A stretch of 64,000 nucleotides of DNA, taken from NCBI RefSeq assembly GCF_902488535.1, contig NZ_CABTWO010000001.1, forward strand, positions 139,792-203,791, in the 5' to 3' direction. Source of the DNA: an uncultured Mobiluncus sp. (GTDB lineage Bacteria; Actinomycetota; Actinomycetes; Actinomycetales; Actinomycetaceae). The notes beneath the pieces were generated by a model. That model was not told the origin of the DNA. It was given only the letters and a program-made list of their open reading frames with translations, and did not search any database. Positions 50,835 to 59,618 of this stretch are shown here, piece by piece (position 1 is the first letter of the stretch; each line of letters starts with the position of its first letter). Made by a program: the position numbers and the translations under genes.

Positions 50835-50848
50835 TCAGCGCCGGACTC

Positions 50849-51481
50849 TCAACTGAGCCAAGAATCGAGGATTTCCGCCGCGAGCTCGACCGCGCGGGGG
50901 ATACCGCCGCGGGCGCTCTCGGTCAGTCCCAGGCGCAAATCGACGTTTTCGCTGACCACCCCGACGACTTCGAGCACTTGAGGTTCCTTGCCGGTCAGGC
51001 GTGCCGACGTCAAAATATCGAGCAAACCGACCTGGTGAGGCGAAATTTTCATGGAGAGCAGGCGCGGCACGTGATCCCCGCTCAGATGCAGGGCTTGACC
51101 GGGGGCACGTCCGTTACCGGGAGCTACCGAATCCAGAATCAACAGCTGTGCAGCTTCCTGCACCACCGGCACCAGCTCCATACCGCCGGTACCGCCCTCC
51201 AGCAAAGCCAACTCACCGGCCTTTTGCGCAGCCTGCCAGGCGGGACGGGTGGGTAGGAGCTGCTGGAGGCCAGCCAAAATCTCTAGACCGATACCGTCGT
51301 CGCCCATAATCGGGTTGCCCACCGCCAGGACGGTAAAACGCGCCCCGGCCCAGCCGGTGGGGTCGACGTCGGAAATATCCGGCAACGGAACTTGACCATC
51401 GAGCTGGTCCGGGGCGTCTGGTGAATGGGAACACTCAGCGGAACGATCCGCTGGCGTAATCGCGGCAGGCTTTTGAGCCAT
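50849..51481 (-). CDS. hyaD: Hydrogenase maturation protease
   Basis: 210 residues from ATG at 51481. Endopeptidase that trims the large-subunit C-terminus after nickel insertion. The core starts VLAVGNPIMGDDGIG (GN.LM.DDG motif, with the metal-binding Glu/Asp pocket), followed by LLEGGTGG and LLILDSVA. An N-terminal extension of about 45 polar residues is unusual. It follows the cytochrome gene by 10 bp, matching hyaABCD order. Confidence 0.9.
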   Translation of the reverse strand: MAQKPAAITPADRSAECSHSPDAPDQLDGQVPLPDISDVDPTGWAGARFTVLAVGNPIMGDDGIGLEILAGLQQLLPTRPAWQAAQKAGELALLEGGTGGMELVPVVQEAAQLLILDSVAPGNGRAPGQALHLSGDHVPRLLSMKISPHQVGLLDILTSARLTGKEPQVLEVVGVVSENVDLRLGLTESARGGIPRAVELAAEILDSWLS

Positions 51482-51491
51482 CAAAACCTTT

Positions 51492-52826
51492 CTACAGTTC
51501 GGGGGCGTCAACCGGCTTTGACGTGCGGCGCATCCACACGCCGCCGGAAATCATGGCCGAGATGCCGCCGTGACGTTCTAGGGAATCCGCGCGGAAAGCC
51601 AGATAGATATGCGCAATCACGAAACCCCAGAACAGGAACATGATGGCGGCATGAATCAGCCGCATTTGCGGAATGCCAATCCAGTCGTTCGGAGCGGCCA
51701 TAATCTGCCAGAAAATGCCCTCGTAGCGGTGGGGCAACGCGTAAAGCGCCAAGCCAACGACCATCTGGATAGCTCCCAGGACATAGATCGAGGTGTAGGT
51801 GAGCTGCTGCAGCGGGTTGTGCGCCACGTACAGCGGGCATTCCTTGCGCAGGAACAGGTAGAACCCCAACGTTTCGCCCAGGTGTTGCCAATCTTGCTTT
51901 TTCTTTAACGGCCAGAACGTTTCCCAGCGCATATAGCGGTCCTTGGAAAAGAAGGCGATAAACACCCGAACCGCGCCGACCGCCATCCAGGTGAATGCGC
52001 AGGTGAAGTGGATAAACCGCATAATCCCCATCAGGTAGCCGATTTCGACGCCGCGGAAGAACGTGTCGCCAAAGAACGGATCCATGATGTAGTAACCGGT
52101 GATGGACAGCATCACAATCAGCAATACGTTCAGCCAGTGCAGGAAACGCAGACTTGCAGACCATACGCTCAAGCGAACCCAGTCCTCCGTGGTGGGGGTC
52201 AAGTCGCCGCCCTGCAGGCCGGTGCCGACCGGGCGGACGTTGACGAAACCTTCCATCTGGAACGGAGTGAGCTCACCGTTTTCATCCACGGTAGCGGTGG
52301 CGACCCCCAGGCAGCGGTAGCCGCGCGAGCCCGCCATCTGGGCGTTCTTACGCAGCAGGGTACGTTGAGCGCGTTTGGGTTGGGCCACGTTCATGACGGA
52401 TTCCAAATCGCCGCGCGCAATCACGGTCGGTCTGGATTCGCCCGTCTTGGTACGTTTCATGTCAGCGATACGCGCCAGAGAATAGCGGCGTTCCTGCGGG
52501 GGATCGAAGTCCGCGGCGGGAATGTCGACATTCGGGGCGCCGTGGCGGAACCGGTAGCGCAGGGAGTTCTTAAGGGCGATATCGACCGGGTCGGTGCTGT
52601 TTTCAGGAGACACCGCAGCCATGACCAGCAGTCGGCGCATCGAGAGGTCAGAGCAGCTGAAACCGCCGCCAACCTCGATACCGTCCGCCTGGTTGCTGTC
52701 CGCCGCAAAGAACTCAATCTGTTTTTGATCCTGCGGGGACGCGCTGGGAGCCGGGCTGGCCTGCGCGGTTCCCGCGGCAGCACCACCGGTCAGCGTATCC
52801 GGGGCGGGAGTGCTCTCGGTACTCAT
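51492..52826 (-). CDS. hyaC: Hydrogenase cytochrome b subunit fused to a P-type-ATPase-like nucleotide-binding domain
   Basis: 444 residues. The C-terminal half (about 215-444) is a normal four-helix Ni/Fe-hydrogenase b-type cytochrome: histidines in SLRFLHWLNV, MRFIHFTCAF, QMRLIHAAIM and IAHIYLAF are the haem b ligands candidates. It passes electrons from HyaAB to quinone. The N-terminal 215 residues do not belong to the family. They resemble the N domain of P-type ATPases: NSTDPVDIAL (76-85), FDPPQERR (107-114), VIARGDLESVM (135-145, where ATPases have KGAPE), GYRCLGVA (169-176), then FQMEGFVNVRPVG. No P domain or DKTG follows. Preceded by a Pro/Ala-rich leader. Its ATG overlaps the hyaB stop. 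Confidence 0.85.
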   Translation of the reverse strand: MSTESTPAPDTLTGGAAAGTAQASPAPSASPQDQKQIEFFAADSNQADGIEVGGGFSCSDLSMRRLLVMAAVSPENSTDPVDIALKNSLRYRFRHGAPNVDIPAADFDPPQERRYSLARIADMKRTKTGESRPTVIARGDLESVMNVAQPKRAQRTLLRKNAQMAGSRGYRCLGVATATVDENGELTPFQMEGFVNVRPVGTGLQGGDLTPTTEDWVRLSVWSASLRFLHWLNVLLIVMLSITGYYIMDPFFGDTFFRGVEIGYLMGIMRFIHFTCAFTWMAVGAVRVFIAFFSKDRYMRWETFWPLKKKQDWQHLGETLGFYLFLRKECPLYVAHNPLQQLTYTSIYVLGAIQMVVGLALYALPHRYEGIFWQIMAAPNDWIGIPQMRLIHAAIMFLFWGFVIAHIYLAFRADSLERHGGISAMISGGVWMRRTSKPVDAPEL

Positions 52827-54565
52827 GAGGTCACCGCCTCACCAATCAGATTTCCGTCCGGATCGAGGATGTGTACCCCACAGGACATACACGGATCGTA
52901 GGAGTGGATGGTACGCATCGGCTCCAGCGGAGCTTTCGGATCGACCAGCGGGTGAGTTCCGCTGCCCATCAAGGATTCTTCATAAGGGCCGGTCACGCCG
53001 TTAGCGTCACGTCCCCCGGCCAGCCAGGTGGTAGGCACGACCGCCTGGTACCGCTCGACCTTGCCGTCCTTAATGGAGACCCAGTGAGATAGGTTGCCGC
53101 GGGCGACCTCGACGAACGAGTAACCCTGGCACTGTGCCGGCCAGCTGGAGGGCTCCCACTTGCTGGCATCGAAAACGTCAATCCGGCCTTCCTTAATGTT
53201 GTCGACCAAGGCGTTGTAGTCCTCCAACAGCAGTTGGGAGGAAACCTTGGCCTCGGCGGCGCGGGCGAACGTCCGACCCATCGTGGAGTTGACTTGTGCC
53301 GGGGTAATCCCCAGGGCTTCGATAGCCCCATCAACTAACTCTTTGACGGGTTCGTATCCCTGAGCGTAGGCCAACATCATGCGCGCCACCGGACCGACCT
53401 GCATCGGCTTGCCGTCATAGCGCGGCGCTTTCGACCAAGTGTATTTATCGTTGTCGCTCAACCACTCAAAAGGTGGTTCGGGGCCGGTGTAATTGACGGT
53501 GGTTTCACCCTTGTCCGGGGTCAAACCTTTATCGTCACCCACCGAGTATTCGTACCAGGCAGAGCTGACGAACTCTTCGATCTTGTGCGGATCAAAGGGG
53601 AGAACCTTGGTGATGTCTCCGTCCATGATGACACCCGGCTTGATTGCCGTGTGCGCAGAAGAGATGCGGGACTTGTTGGGATCTCCGCCGAAAGTCGAGC
53701 CGGCCAAACCGACCGCGAGGTAGTTCGGGTGGGTCGCGCCAATATCGAAGTAATCCTTGTAAACCCCGGCCACAGCCAAAACATCGGGATAGTAGCAGTC
53801 ATTGACGAACTCGATGATTTCGTCAATCCAGGTCTTAATCTGGTCCAGCTGGACCTGGTTGATGGATTCTGACGAGTTCGGGTCGATAGAGCAAGCCATG
53901 CCGCCCACCAGGAAGTTCGGGTGGGGGTTCTTGCCGCCGAACACCGTGTTGATGCGAATCATAGAACGCTGGAAATCCAGGGCGTCCAGGTAATGGGCGA
54001 CGCACATCAAATCAGCTTCGGGAGGTAGGCGGTAGTCGGGGTGATCCCAGTAGCCGCCGGTGAAAATCGACAGCTGGCCGGAATCCAGCACCTGCTGCAC
54101 CGTGTCCCGAACTTCCGTGAAACGCTTGAGGTTGTTGCCACGCCACTTCGAGCCGATGGAATGAGCGAACTCCAGAGTTTTCTGGGGGTCGGCTTTGGCG
54201 GCGTTCACCACGTTGACGAAGTCCAGGGCGTGCAGATGATAGAAGTGAATGACGTGGTCTTGGATTTCTTGCGAACCCAGAACCAGGGAGCGAATCAACC
54301 GCGCATTTTCCGGCGGCTGTGAACCAATCGCATCCTCTACCGCGGTGATGGAAGCGATGGCGTGTACCGAGGTGCAAACCCCACAAATCCGCTGGACGAA
54401 AGCCCACACGTCACGGGGATCGCGGTTCTGGACGATGGTTTCAATGCCGCGGAACTGGGTACTGACGCTCCAGGCTTTCTTAATTTGTTTGCCTTCGGTT
54501 TCCATCTCGATACGCAGGTGACCCTCAATACGGGTCAACGGATCAATGAGAACTTTCTCTGCCAT
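52823..54565 (-). CDS. hyaB: [NiFe] uptake hydrogenase large subunit
   Basis: 580 residues carrying the NiFe centre. First motif RICGVCTSVHA (Cys61, Cys64), second DPCMSCGVH (Cys559, Cys562) followed by a 15-residue tail to be removed after His565 by the HyaD protease. N-terminal DPLTRIEGHLRIE is the family signature. Coupled to the small subunit (TAATG) and to the cytochrome (ATGA). Oxidises H2 outside the membrane once folded with HyaA. Confidence 0.96.
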   Translation of the reverse strand: MAEKVLIDPLTRIEGHLRIEMETEGKQIKKAWSVSTQFRGIETIVQNRDPRDVWAFVQRICGVCTSVHAIASITAVEDAIGSQPPENARLIRSLVLGSQEIQDHVIHFYHLHALDFVNVVNAAKADPQKTLEFAHSIGSKWRGNNLKRFTEVRDTVQQVLDSGQLSIFTGGYWDHPDYRLPPEADLMCVAHYLDALDFQRSMIRINTVFGGKNPHPNFLVGGMACSIDPNSSESINQVQLDQIKTWIDEIIEFVNDCYYPDVLAVAGVYKDYFDIGATHPNYLAVGLAGSTFGGDPNKSRISSAHTAIKPGVIMDGDITKVLPFDPHKIEEFVSSAWYEYSVGDDKGLTPDKGETTVNYTGPEPPFEWLSDNDKYTWSKAPRYDGKPMQVGPVARMMLAYAQGYEPVKELVDGAIEALGITPAQVNSTMGRTFARAAEAKVSSQLLLEDYNALVDNIKEGRIDVFDASKWEPSSWPAQCQGYSFVEVARGNLSHWVSIKDGKVERYQAVVPTTWLAGGRDANGVTGPYEESLMGSGTHPLVDPKAPLEPMRTIHSYDPCMSCGVHILDPDGNLIGEAVTS

Positions 54566-55776
54566 TACTTAGCCTCGCTGTTCTGTTCAGTAGCTTGCCC
54601 GGTTGATGACGGGCTGGGGGAATCGGTGGGGGCATCGCCGAATGCGGCCATCGGGGAGTTCTTGGTGGCTTTGCGGTCGGCGGCGGCACGAGCGGCGGTC
54701 ACACCGGCATGAACCGCCACGCCAGCAGCGACGACACCGGTCAAGCCCAGACCAATCTTTTCTGCGGTGGCTTCCACGCCGAAGCCTGGAACCGTGGGCA
54801 GTTTCTGGTAGAAAGGTGTGAAACGATCGTAGAAATCACGTTCAGTACAACCGATACAGGGGTGACCAGCGCCGATAGGCCAGCCAGCCTTGAGGTTCCA
54901 CTGCAAAATCGGGCAGGGGCTGAAGGTGGAAGGTCCTTTACAACCCACATCGTAGAGGCACCAGCCTTCGCGGGCTCCGGCATCGTCGAAGGTGCGCACG
55001 TATTGGCCGGCGTCGAAGTGCGGGCGGCGCGGGCACGAGTCGTGGATGCGCTGGCCGTAGGCGAACAGCGGGCGACCCTCGGAGTCGAGCTCGGGGGCTT
55101 TGCCGTGGGTCAGGATGTAAGCCAGGGAGGCGGTGATGACTTCCCCAATCGGAGGGCAACCGGACACGTTGATGACCTGCTTGTCCTTGATGACTTCGTC
55201 CACCCCAACTGCGCCGGTGGGGTTGGGTTTGGCGGCCTGTACCGAGCCAAAGACCGCGCAGGCCCCGACTGCCAGAATCATGGTGGCATTCTCAGCGGAT
55301 TCACGCAGCACCTGCTCGGCAGACTTCCCGCCGATAGTGCAATAGATGCCACCGTCCTTGAGCGGAATAGAACCGTTGACGACCAGGATGTGTTCCTTCG
55401 CGTTCGTATCGGCTAAGGCTTTTTCGGCGGCTTCCCCGGAGGCAGCCATCACGAGTTCGTTGTAGTTGACGGACAGCAGATTCAGCACGACTTCTTCCAC
55501 CGTGGTGCCGCCGGAACGCAGCGCAGATTCCATGCAGCCGGTGCATTCCTGCAGCTGGAGCCACACCACGTTCGGTTTTGTGATAGCCCCCAGTTTGTCG
55601 GCCAGTTCTTCGCCAGCAGTCTTCGCTGCAGAAGCATGAGCCAGTTCGGGAGTTCCTACCGCGAAGATAGCTGCCAAACCGGCACAGAACTTGACGAAGT
55701 CACGTCGGCTCACGCCGGCACTGGCAAGGTTTTCAGCGAGCGTTCCAGCCCGCCAGGGTTTAATCTCATAGCTCAT
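54565..55776 (-). CDS. hyaA: [NiFe] uptake hydrogenase small subunit with Tat signal
   Basis: 403 residues, binds three iron-sulfur clusters. Tat signal SRRDFVKFC (23-31) with hydrophobic AGLAAIFAV; the proximal cluster starts at ECTGC (Cys78, Cys81), then GACAVFGS, VSGCPP, HDSCPRRPHFDAGQ, CLYDVGCKGPSTFSPCP and HPCIGC. A C-terminal helix (LGLTGVVAAGVAVHAGVTA) anchors it in the membrane, and a Ser/Pro tail follows. ATG at 55776 after GAGGGA; first gene of the structural operon. The 126-bp upstream region should hold the promoter. Confidence 0.95.
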   Translation of the reverse strand: MSYEIKPWRAGTLAENLASAGVSRRDFVKFCAGLAAIFAVGTPELAHASAAKTAGEELADKLGAITKPNVVWLQLQECTGCMESALRSGGTTVEEVVLNLLSVNYNELVMAASGEAAEKALADTNAKEHILVVNGSIPLKDGGIYCTIGGKSAEQVLRESAENATMILAVGACAVFGSVQAAKPNPTGAVGVDEVIKDKQVINVSGCPPIGEVITASLAYILTHGKAPELDSEGRPLFAYGQRIHDSCPRRPHFDAGQYVRTFDDAGAREGWCLYDVGCKGPSTFSPCPILQWNLKAGWPIGAGHPCIGCTERDFYDRFTPFYQKLPTVPGFGVEATAEKIGLGLTGVVAAGVAVHAGVTAARAAADRKATKNSPMAAFGDAPTDSPSPSSTGQATEQNSEAK

Positions 55777-55902
55777 ATGCGGTCCCTCAATAGTACGAAA
55801 TGGACAACAACGTCCGTGCTACTATCCTACCGCGTTTTCGCAGTTGAGCCTAAAAATTGGGTAAAAATCTTGGCGTCTTTTCGCAAAAGGGAAATGATTA
55901 AT

Positions 55903-56691
55903 TTACAGTTCTTCCAGCCATTTAACCCACGCGTCGACGCCGTCGCCATTCTGAGCAGAAATCTCGATAACTTTCACGCCCGGATTGACCTGTTCGAGGT
56001 AGCCGCGGAATTTGTCCATGTCGAAGTTCAAGTAGGGAGCCAAATCCATCTTGTTTACTACCACGATTTTCACCGAGCGGAACATGACCGGGTACTTCAA
56101 CGGCTTGTCCTCGCCCTCCGTGATTGAGAACAGCATAGCTTTCGCGGTTTCACCGACATCGAATTCGGCCGGGCACACCAGGTTGCCCACGTTTTCGATA
56201 ATGACCAAATCCAGCTGGCTGAGATCCAGGTCGTCCAGGGCATGATGCACCATCGGGGCATCCAGGTGACATTCCCCGCCGAAACCGTGACCGGTATTCA
56301 ACAGCGAAATCTGGGCGCCGTAACCGCCCAAACGCTCGGCATCCAGGGGCGTCTCAATATCGCCTTCAATAATCCCGACCCGCAGTTTGCCCTGCAGCTG
56401 CGCCAAAGTACGCTCTAACAAAGTCGTCTTGCCCGACCCTGGTGAACTCATGAGATTCACGACCTTCACCCCGTGTTGGGCGAACGAATCCCGATTGTGC
56501 TGGGCTAAGTGGTCATTTTCCGCATAGATGTCTTCCAGAATCTCGATGCGTTCGCGCTCGGTGTCGTATCCAGAATGATCCCCGATGACTTCCGGGTCGG
56601 CCACATACTCGCCGTGGTCGTGGTGGTGGGGGTGATCCCCGTGGTCATGTTCGTGTACTGTGCCGTCGTCGTGGCGATGAAAACGTCCCAT
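55903..56691 (-). CDS. hypB: Nickel-binding GTPase HypB
   Basis: 262 residues from ATG at 56691 with AGAGAGGA upstream. A histidine/aspartate-rich N-terminus (HEHDHGDHPHHHDHGE) stores or binds nickel; the G1 loop is SPGSGKTT, then IEGDIETPLDAERL, GGECHLDAPMVHHAL with the zinc/nickel Cys-His pair, NVGNLVCPAEF and VNKMDL. One base separates it from the hypA stop, so they are coupled. Hands nickel to the large subunit with HypA. Confidence 0.95.
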   Translation of the reverse strand: MGRFHRHDDGTVHEHDHGDHPHHHDHGEYVADPEVIGDHSGYDTERERIEILEDIYAENDHLAQHNRDSFAQHGVKVVNLMSSPGSGKTTLLERTLAQLQGKLRVGIIEGDIETPLDAERLGGYGAQISLLNTGHGFGGECHLDAPMVHHALDDLDLSQLDLVIIENVGNLVCPAEFDVGETAKAMLFSITEGEDKPLKYPVMFRSVKIVVVNKMDLAPYLNFDMDKFRGYLEQVNPGVKVIEISAQNGDGVDAWVKWLEEL

Positions 56692-56692
56692 C

Positions 56693-57043
56693 TTAGTGAT
56701 TCCTCTCTGGCGTGACATCTATCGATACCACTCTAAACTCTTCGCCGCTGATTGTCTGGACATCGCGTGAAGAGCACTGGGCGCAACGGAAATCCAGATA
56801 CTCGCCCAGCTGGGTTTTCGCCTGGCATTCCCGACAGACGACAACTGCCGGGATTTCCGTGATCTGCAGTTCGGCGGGACCCCGGAGGGTGTTTTTCCGT
56901 ACCGCGCTCCAGGCAAAACGCAGCGCCTCGGGCACAACCTGACGCAGATGCCCGACTTCTACCTGGACAGACAATACTTCACGTCCCGCCGCCCCGCGCG
57001 CTACCACGCGAGCGAGTTGCTGGGACAGGGCGACTTCGTGCAT
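56693..57043 (-). CDS. hypA: Hydrogenase nickel-insertion protein HypA (copy 2)
   Basis: 116 residues: MHEVALSQQL with the nickel-binding MHE, and a zinc ribbon CREC..CAQC. Nearer canonical HypA than the copy at 50436. Operon with hypB. Divergent from hypF across 119 bp that hold both promoters. Confidence 0.93.
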   Translation of the reverse strand: MHEVALSQQLARVVARGAAGREVLSVQVEVGHLRQVVPEALRFAWSAVRKNTLRGPAELQITEIPAVVVCRECQAKTQLGEYLDFRCAQCSSRDVQTISGEEFRVVSIDVTPERNH

Positions 57044-57162
57044 AGTGTCTCCTCACTAGGTTTTGGGTTCCTCGCGGCGCATTCCACCTTACCGTTTTCC
57101 GCTCTGGGGCGTGAGAGCTACTAGGCTTAGGGGTGAGCCAGATTGCGGACAGGAGGTTAGAG

Positions 57163-59457
57163 ATGCGCCGAGCGTATGAGCTGCGGGGTGTGGTGCAGGG
57201 AGTCGGTTTCCGTCCGCACGTTGCGCAGGTCGCCGCCCAGTTCCCCATCACCGGTTTCGTGGGCAATGACGACGAGTCGGTGTTTATCGAGGCCCAAGGC
57301 ACGCTCGCAGCGGTGGAGGGTTTCATGGAAACCATGCTGGCGACCCTGCCTCCGCTGGCCAGCGTGTTGCGCAACGTGTCCAGGGACTTACCTGAGCAGG
57401 AGGGCGAAACTGAGTTTCGTATTGTGCCCTCCCGCCGTCGTTCCGGCGCCCGCACGCTGATTCCTCCAGACACCTCCACCTGTCCCGACTGCCAAGCCGA
57501 GATGGCTGACCCGACGAACCGACGCTACCTTTACCCCTTCACCACCTGCACGAACTGCGGGCCACGCGCCACCATCATGGTGGACCTCCCTTATGACCGC
57601 GACACCACGACTATGGTGAAGTTTCCCATGTGTCCCGCTTGTCACGAGGAATACACGAACCCGACCAACCGGCGCTATCATGCCCAGCCTGTCAGCTGCT
57701 ACGACTGTGGGCCGGTGCTGTGGGTCAGCCCGGCTGACGCACCGGACTTGCGCCCGCCCGCGGGGGATCGCCGCCCGTTGATAGCTGCGGCTCTGGACGA
57801 AGCCCGCCAGCGGCTGTGTGCCGGGGAAATCCTGGCGGTGAAAGGCATCGGCGGTTTTCACCTCATGTGTGACGCCCGCAACGAGGAGGCGGTCGCGCGG
57901 CTACGGAAACGGAAGAATCGGGGGGATAAGCCGTTTGCCGTCATGGTGGGAGATGCTGCGGCCGCGGCCCGGCTGGCTCAGCTTGACGCGGACCAGTTGC
58001 ATACCCTGCAAACTGCCGCCCGGCCCATTGTGATTGCGCCTTTCGGGCCGGAATATGACCTGGCCCCCGCGATTGCCCCCGGGTTGGGGGACGTGGGGAT
58101 TTTGCTGCCTTACGCGCCGCTGCACCTGGAGTTGTTAAGCGGGGAATGTGCCCAGATGGCGCTGGTGGCGACGTCGGGAAACCTGGCGGGAGAACCGCTG
58201 TGTTTCACGAACGAAGATGCCGCCGAGCGACTGGCAGGAATAGTCGATGCGTTCGTGTTTCACGACCGCGACATTCACCTGCCGATGGAGGACTCCGTAT
58301 TTCTGGCAAACTCGCAGGTCACCATTCCTTCGCGGCGCTCTCGGGGCTACGCGCCGCTGCCGGTGGCGCTGTCGCGGCCGGCTACCGTGCCGATTTTGGC
58401 GGTGGGCGGAGAACTGAAAAATACTTTCTGCCTAGCACACGGGAGCTGGGCACATATTTCGGGACATATCGGCGATATGGGCACTCTCGCCAGCCAGGAG
58501 GCGTTCGGGCGGGCCGTGACACAAATGCTGAACTTCCAGCGGCAACAACCCGAAAAAATCGTGTGTGACCTGCACCCGAACTATTCCACGGTCAGCTGGG
58601 CCGAGCGCTACGCCACCGCTCATGACATCGAACTGGCCCAGGTGCAGCATCACGTCGCCCACGCCTATTCCCTGTTGGCGGAGCATTCCTGGCTCGATCC
58701 GGCGGTCGTGGTGTCGATGGACGGCACCGGCTACGGAACAGACGGCACCATTTGGGGTGGAGAAGTCCTGGACATTAAGGGTTCGCAGTGGCAACGAAGT
58801 GCGCACGTACCGACTTTCAGCCTGGTCGGTGGCGACCGGGCGGTGCGCTATCCCTGGCGGGTCGCGTTGGGGATTGCCCAGGATTGGGGCCTGGACTGGG
58901 TTACAGAGGCAATCAGCGCCGAAATCGGGGCGCGGCAAGGCAAATCAACTGAACTAGAACTGGTGAAAAGCCAGCTGGCCAGCGGTTTCGGGGTGACTGA
59001 GACCACCAGTTGCGGACGGCTGTTCGATGCGGCCGCGGCGATTTTAGGGATTCGCACCGAGGTGACCTATGAGGCCCAGGCCGCGATGGAACTGGAACGT
59101 GTGGCCACCAGCTGGGCAAAAGCCCACCCGAAGGCGGATTTGCCGCAGGTCGATGGCTACCTGGAACTCGTCGAGCAGTTGGGCGAGACAGACCGGCCGG
59201 TCGGCCAGCGGGCTTGGGCCTTCCACGTGGGGTTGGCGCAGCTGCTGGGCAATCAGGCCCGTGAAGCCGCCGAAAAGGCCGACACAAAAACGGTGGGACT
59301 GACCGGCGGGGTCGCCCTCAATCGGCTGTTCACCAGGCACTTTGTGGATTTCTTGGAGGAGAGCGGATATCGGGTACTGACTCACCGCAACGTGCCGCCC
59401 AACGATGGGGGCCTCAGCCTAGGGCAAGCGTGGGCGGCGGTTCTCGGTGCCTGCTGA
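57163..59457 (+). CDS. hypF: Carbamoyltransferase HypF
   Basis: 764 residues from ATG at 57163 (AGGAGG, 7 bp). Makes thiocarbamate/cyanide ligand precursors for the iron. Domains in order: acylphosphatase-like (GVVQGVGFRPHV, 1-90), two zinc fingers (CPDCQAEM..CTNCGPR; CPACHEEY..CYDCGP), YrdC-like (GIGGFHLMCDA, KRKNRGDKPFAVM), and Kae1-like (HPNYSTVSWAE, HHVAHAYS, SMDGTGYGTDGTIWGGE, GGVALNRLF). Complete. Confidence 0.95.
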   Translation: MRRAYELRGVVQGVGFRPHVAQVAAQFPITGFVGNDDESVFIEAQGTLAAVEGFMETMLATLPPLASVLRNVSRDLPEQEGETEFRIVPSRRRSGARTLIPPDTSTCPDCQAEMADPTNRRYLYPFTTCTNCGPRATIMVDLPYDRDTTTMVKFPMCPACHEEYTNPTNRRYHAQPVSCYDCGPVLWVSPADAPDLRPPAGDRRPLIAAALDEARQRLCAGEILAVKGIGGFHLMCDARNEEAVARLRKRKNRGDKPFAVMVGDAAAAARLAQLDADQLHTLQTAARPIVIAPFGPEYDLAPAIAPGLGDVGILLPYAPLHLELLSGECAQMALVATSGNLAGEPLCFTNEDAAERLAGIVDAFVFHDRDIHLPMEDSVFLANSQVTIPSRRSRGYAPLPVALSRPATVPILAVGGELKNTFCLAHGSWAHISGHIGDMGTLASQEAFGRAVTQMLNFQRQQPEKIVCDLHPNYSTVSWAERYATAHDIELAQVQHHVAHAYSLLAEHSWLDPAVVVSMDGTGYGTDGTIWGGEVLDIKGSQWQRSAHVPTFSLVGGDRAVRYPWRVALGIAQDWGLDWVTEAISAEIGARQGKSTELELVKSQLASGFGVTETTSCGRLFDAAAAILGIRTEVTYEAQAAMELERVATSWAKAHPKADLPQVDGYLELVEQLGETDRPVGQRAWAFHVGLAQLLGNQAREAAEKADTKTVGLTGGVALNRLFTRHFVDFLEESGYRVLTHRNVPPNDGGLSLGQAWAAVLGAC

Positions 59458-59508
59458 GGGGCACTCTGACCTGTAATCTGGCCACTGCTAATTGGCGAGT
59501 GTGTGGAA

Positions 59509-59572
59509 TATAAGGTGGAATATGGGCAATCGCTGCCAATAATGGCAGCTAATGCCCTATTTTCACCTTATA
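59509..59572. repeat. Triple nested palindrome between hypF and hypE
   Basis: Three stacked arm pairs within 64 bp: TATAAGGTG/CACCTTATA, TGGGCA/TGCCC(T)A region, and GCTGCCA/TGGCAGC with an ATAA loop. It fills the convergent gap of hypF and hypE. The AT-rich outer arms have T-tracts on both strands, so it may be a bidirectional terminator; the perfect layering would also fit a small mobile element remnant. Confidence 0.6.
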
Positions 59573-59618
59573 AACACAATCCGAGCGGGTATTGCGGGAT
59601 TCTCGCAGGCTTTTTGGG

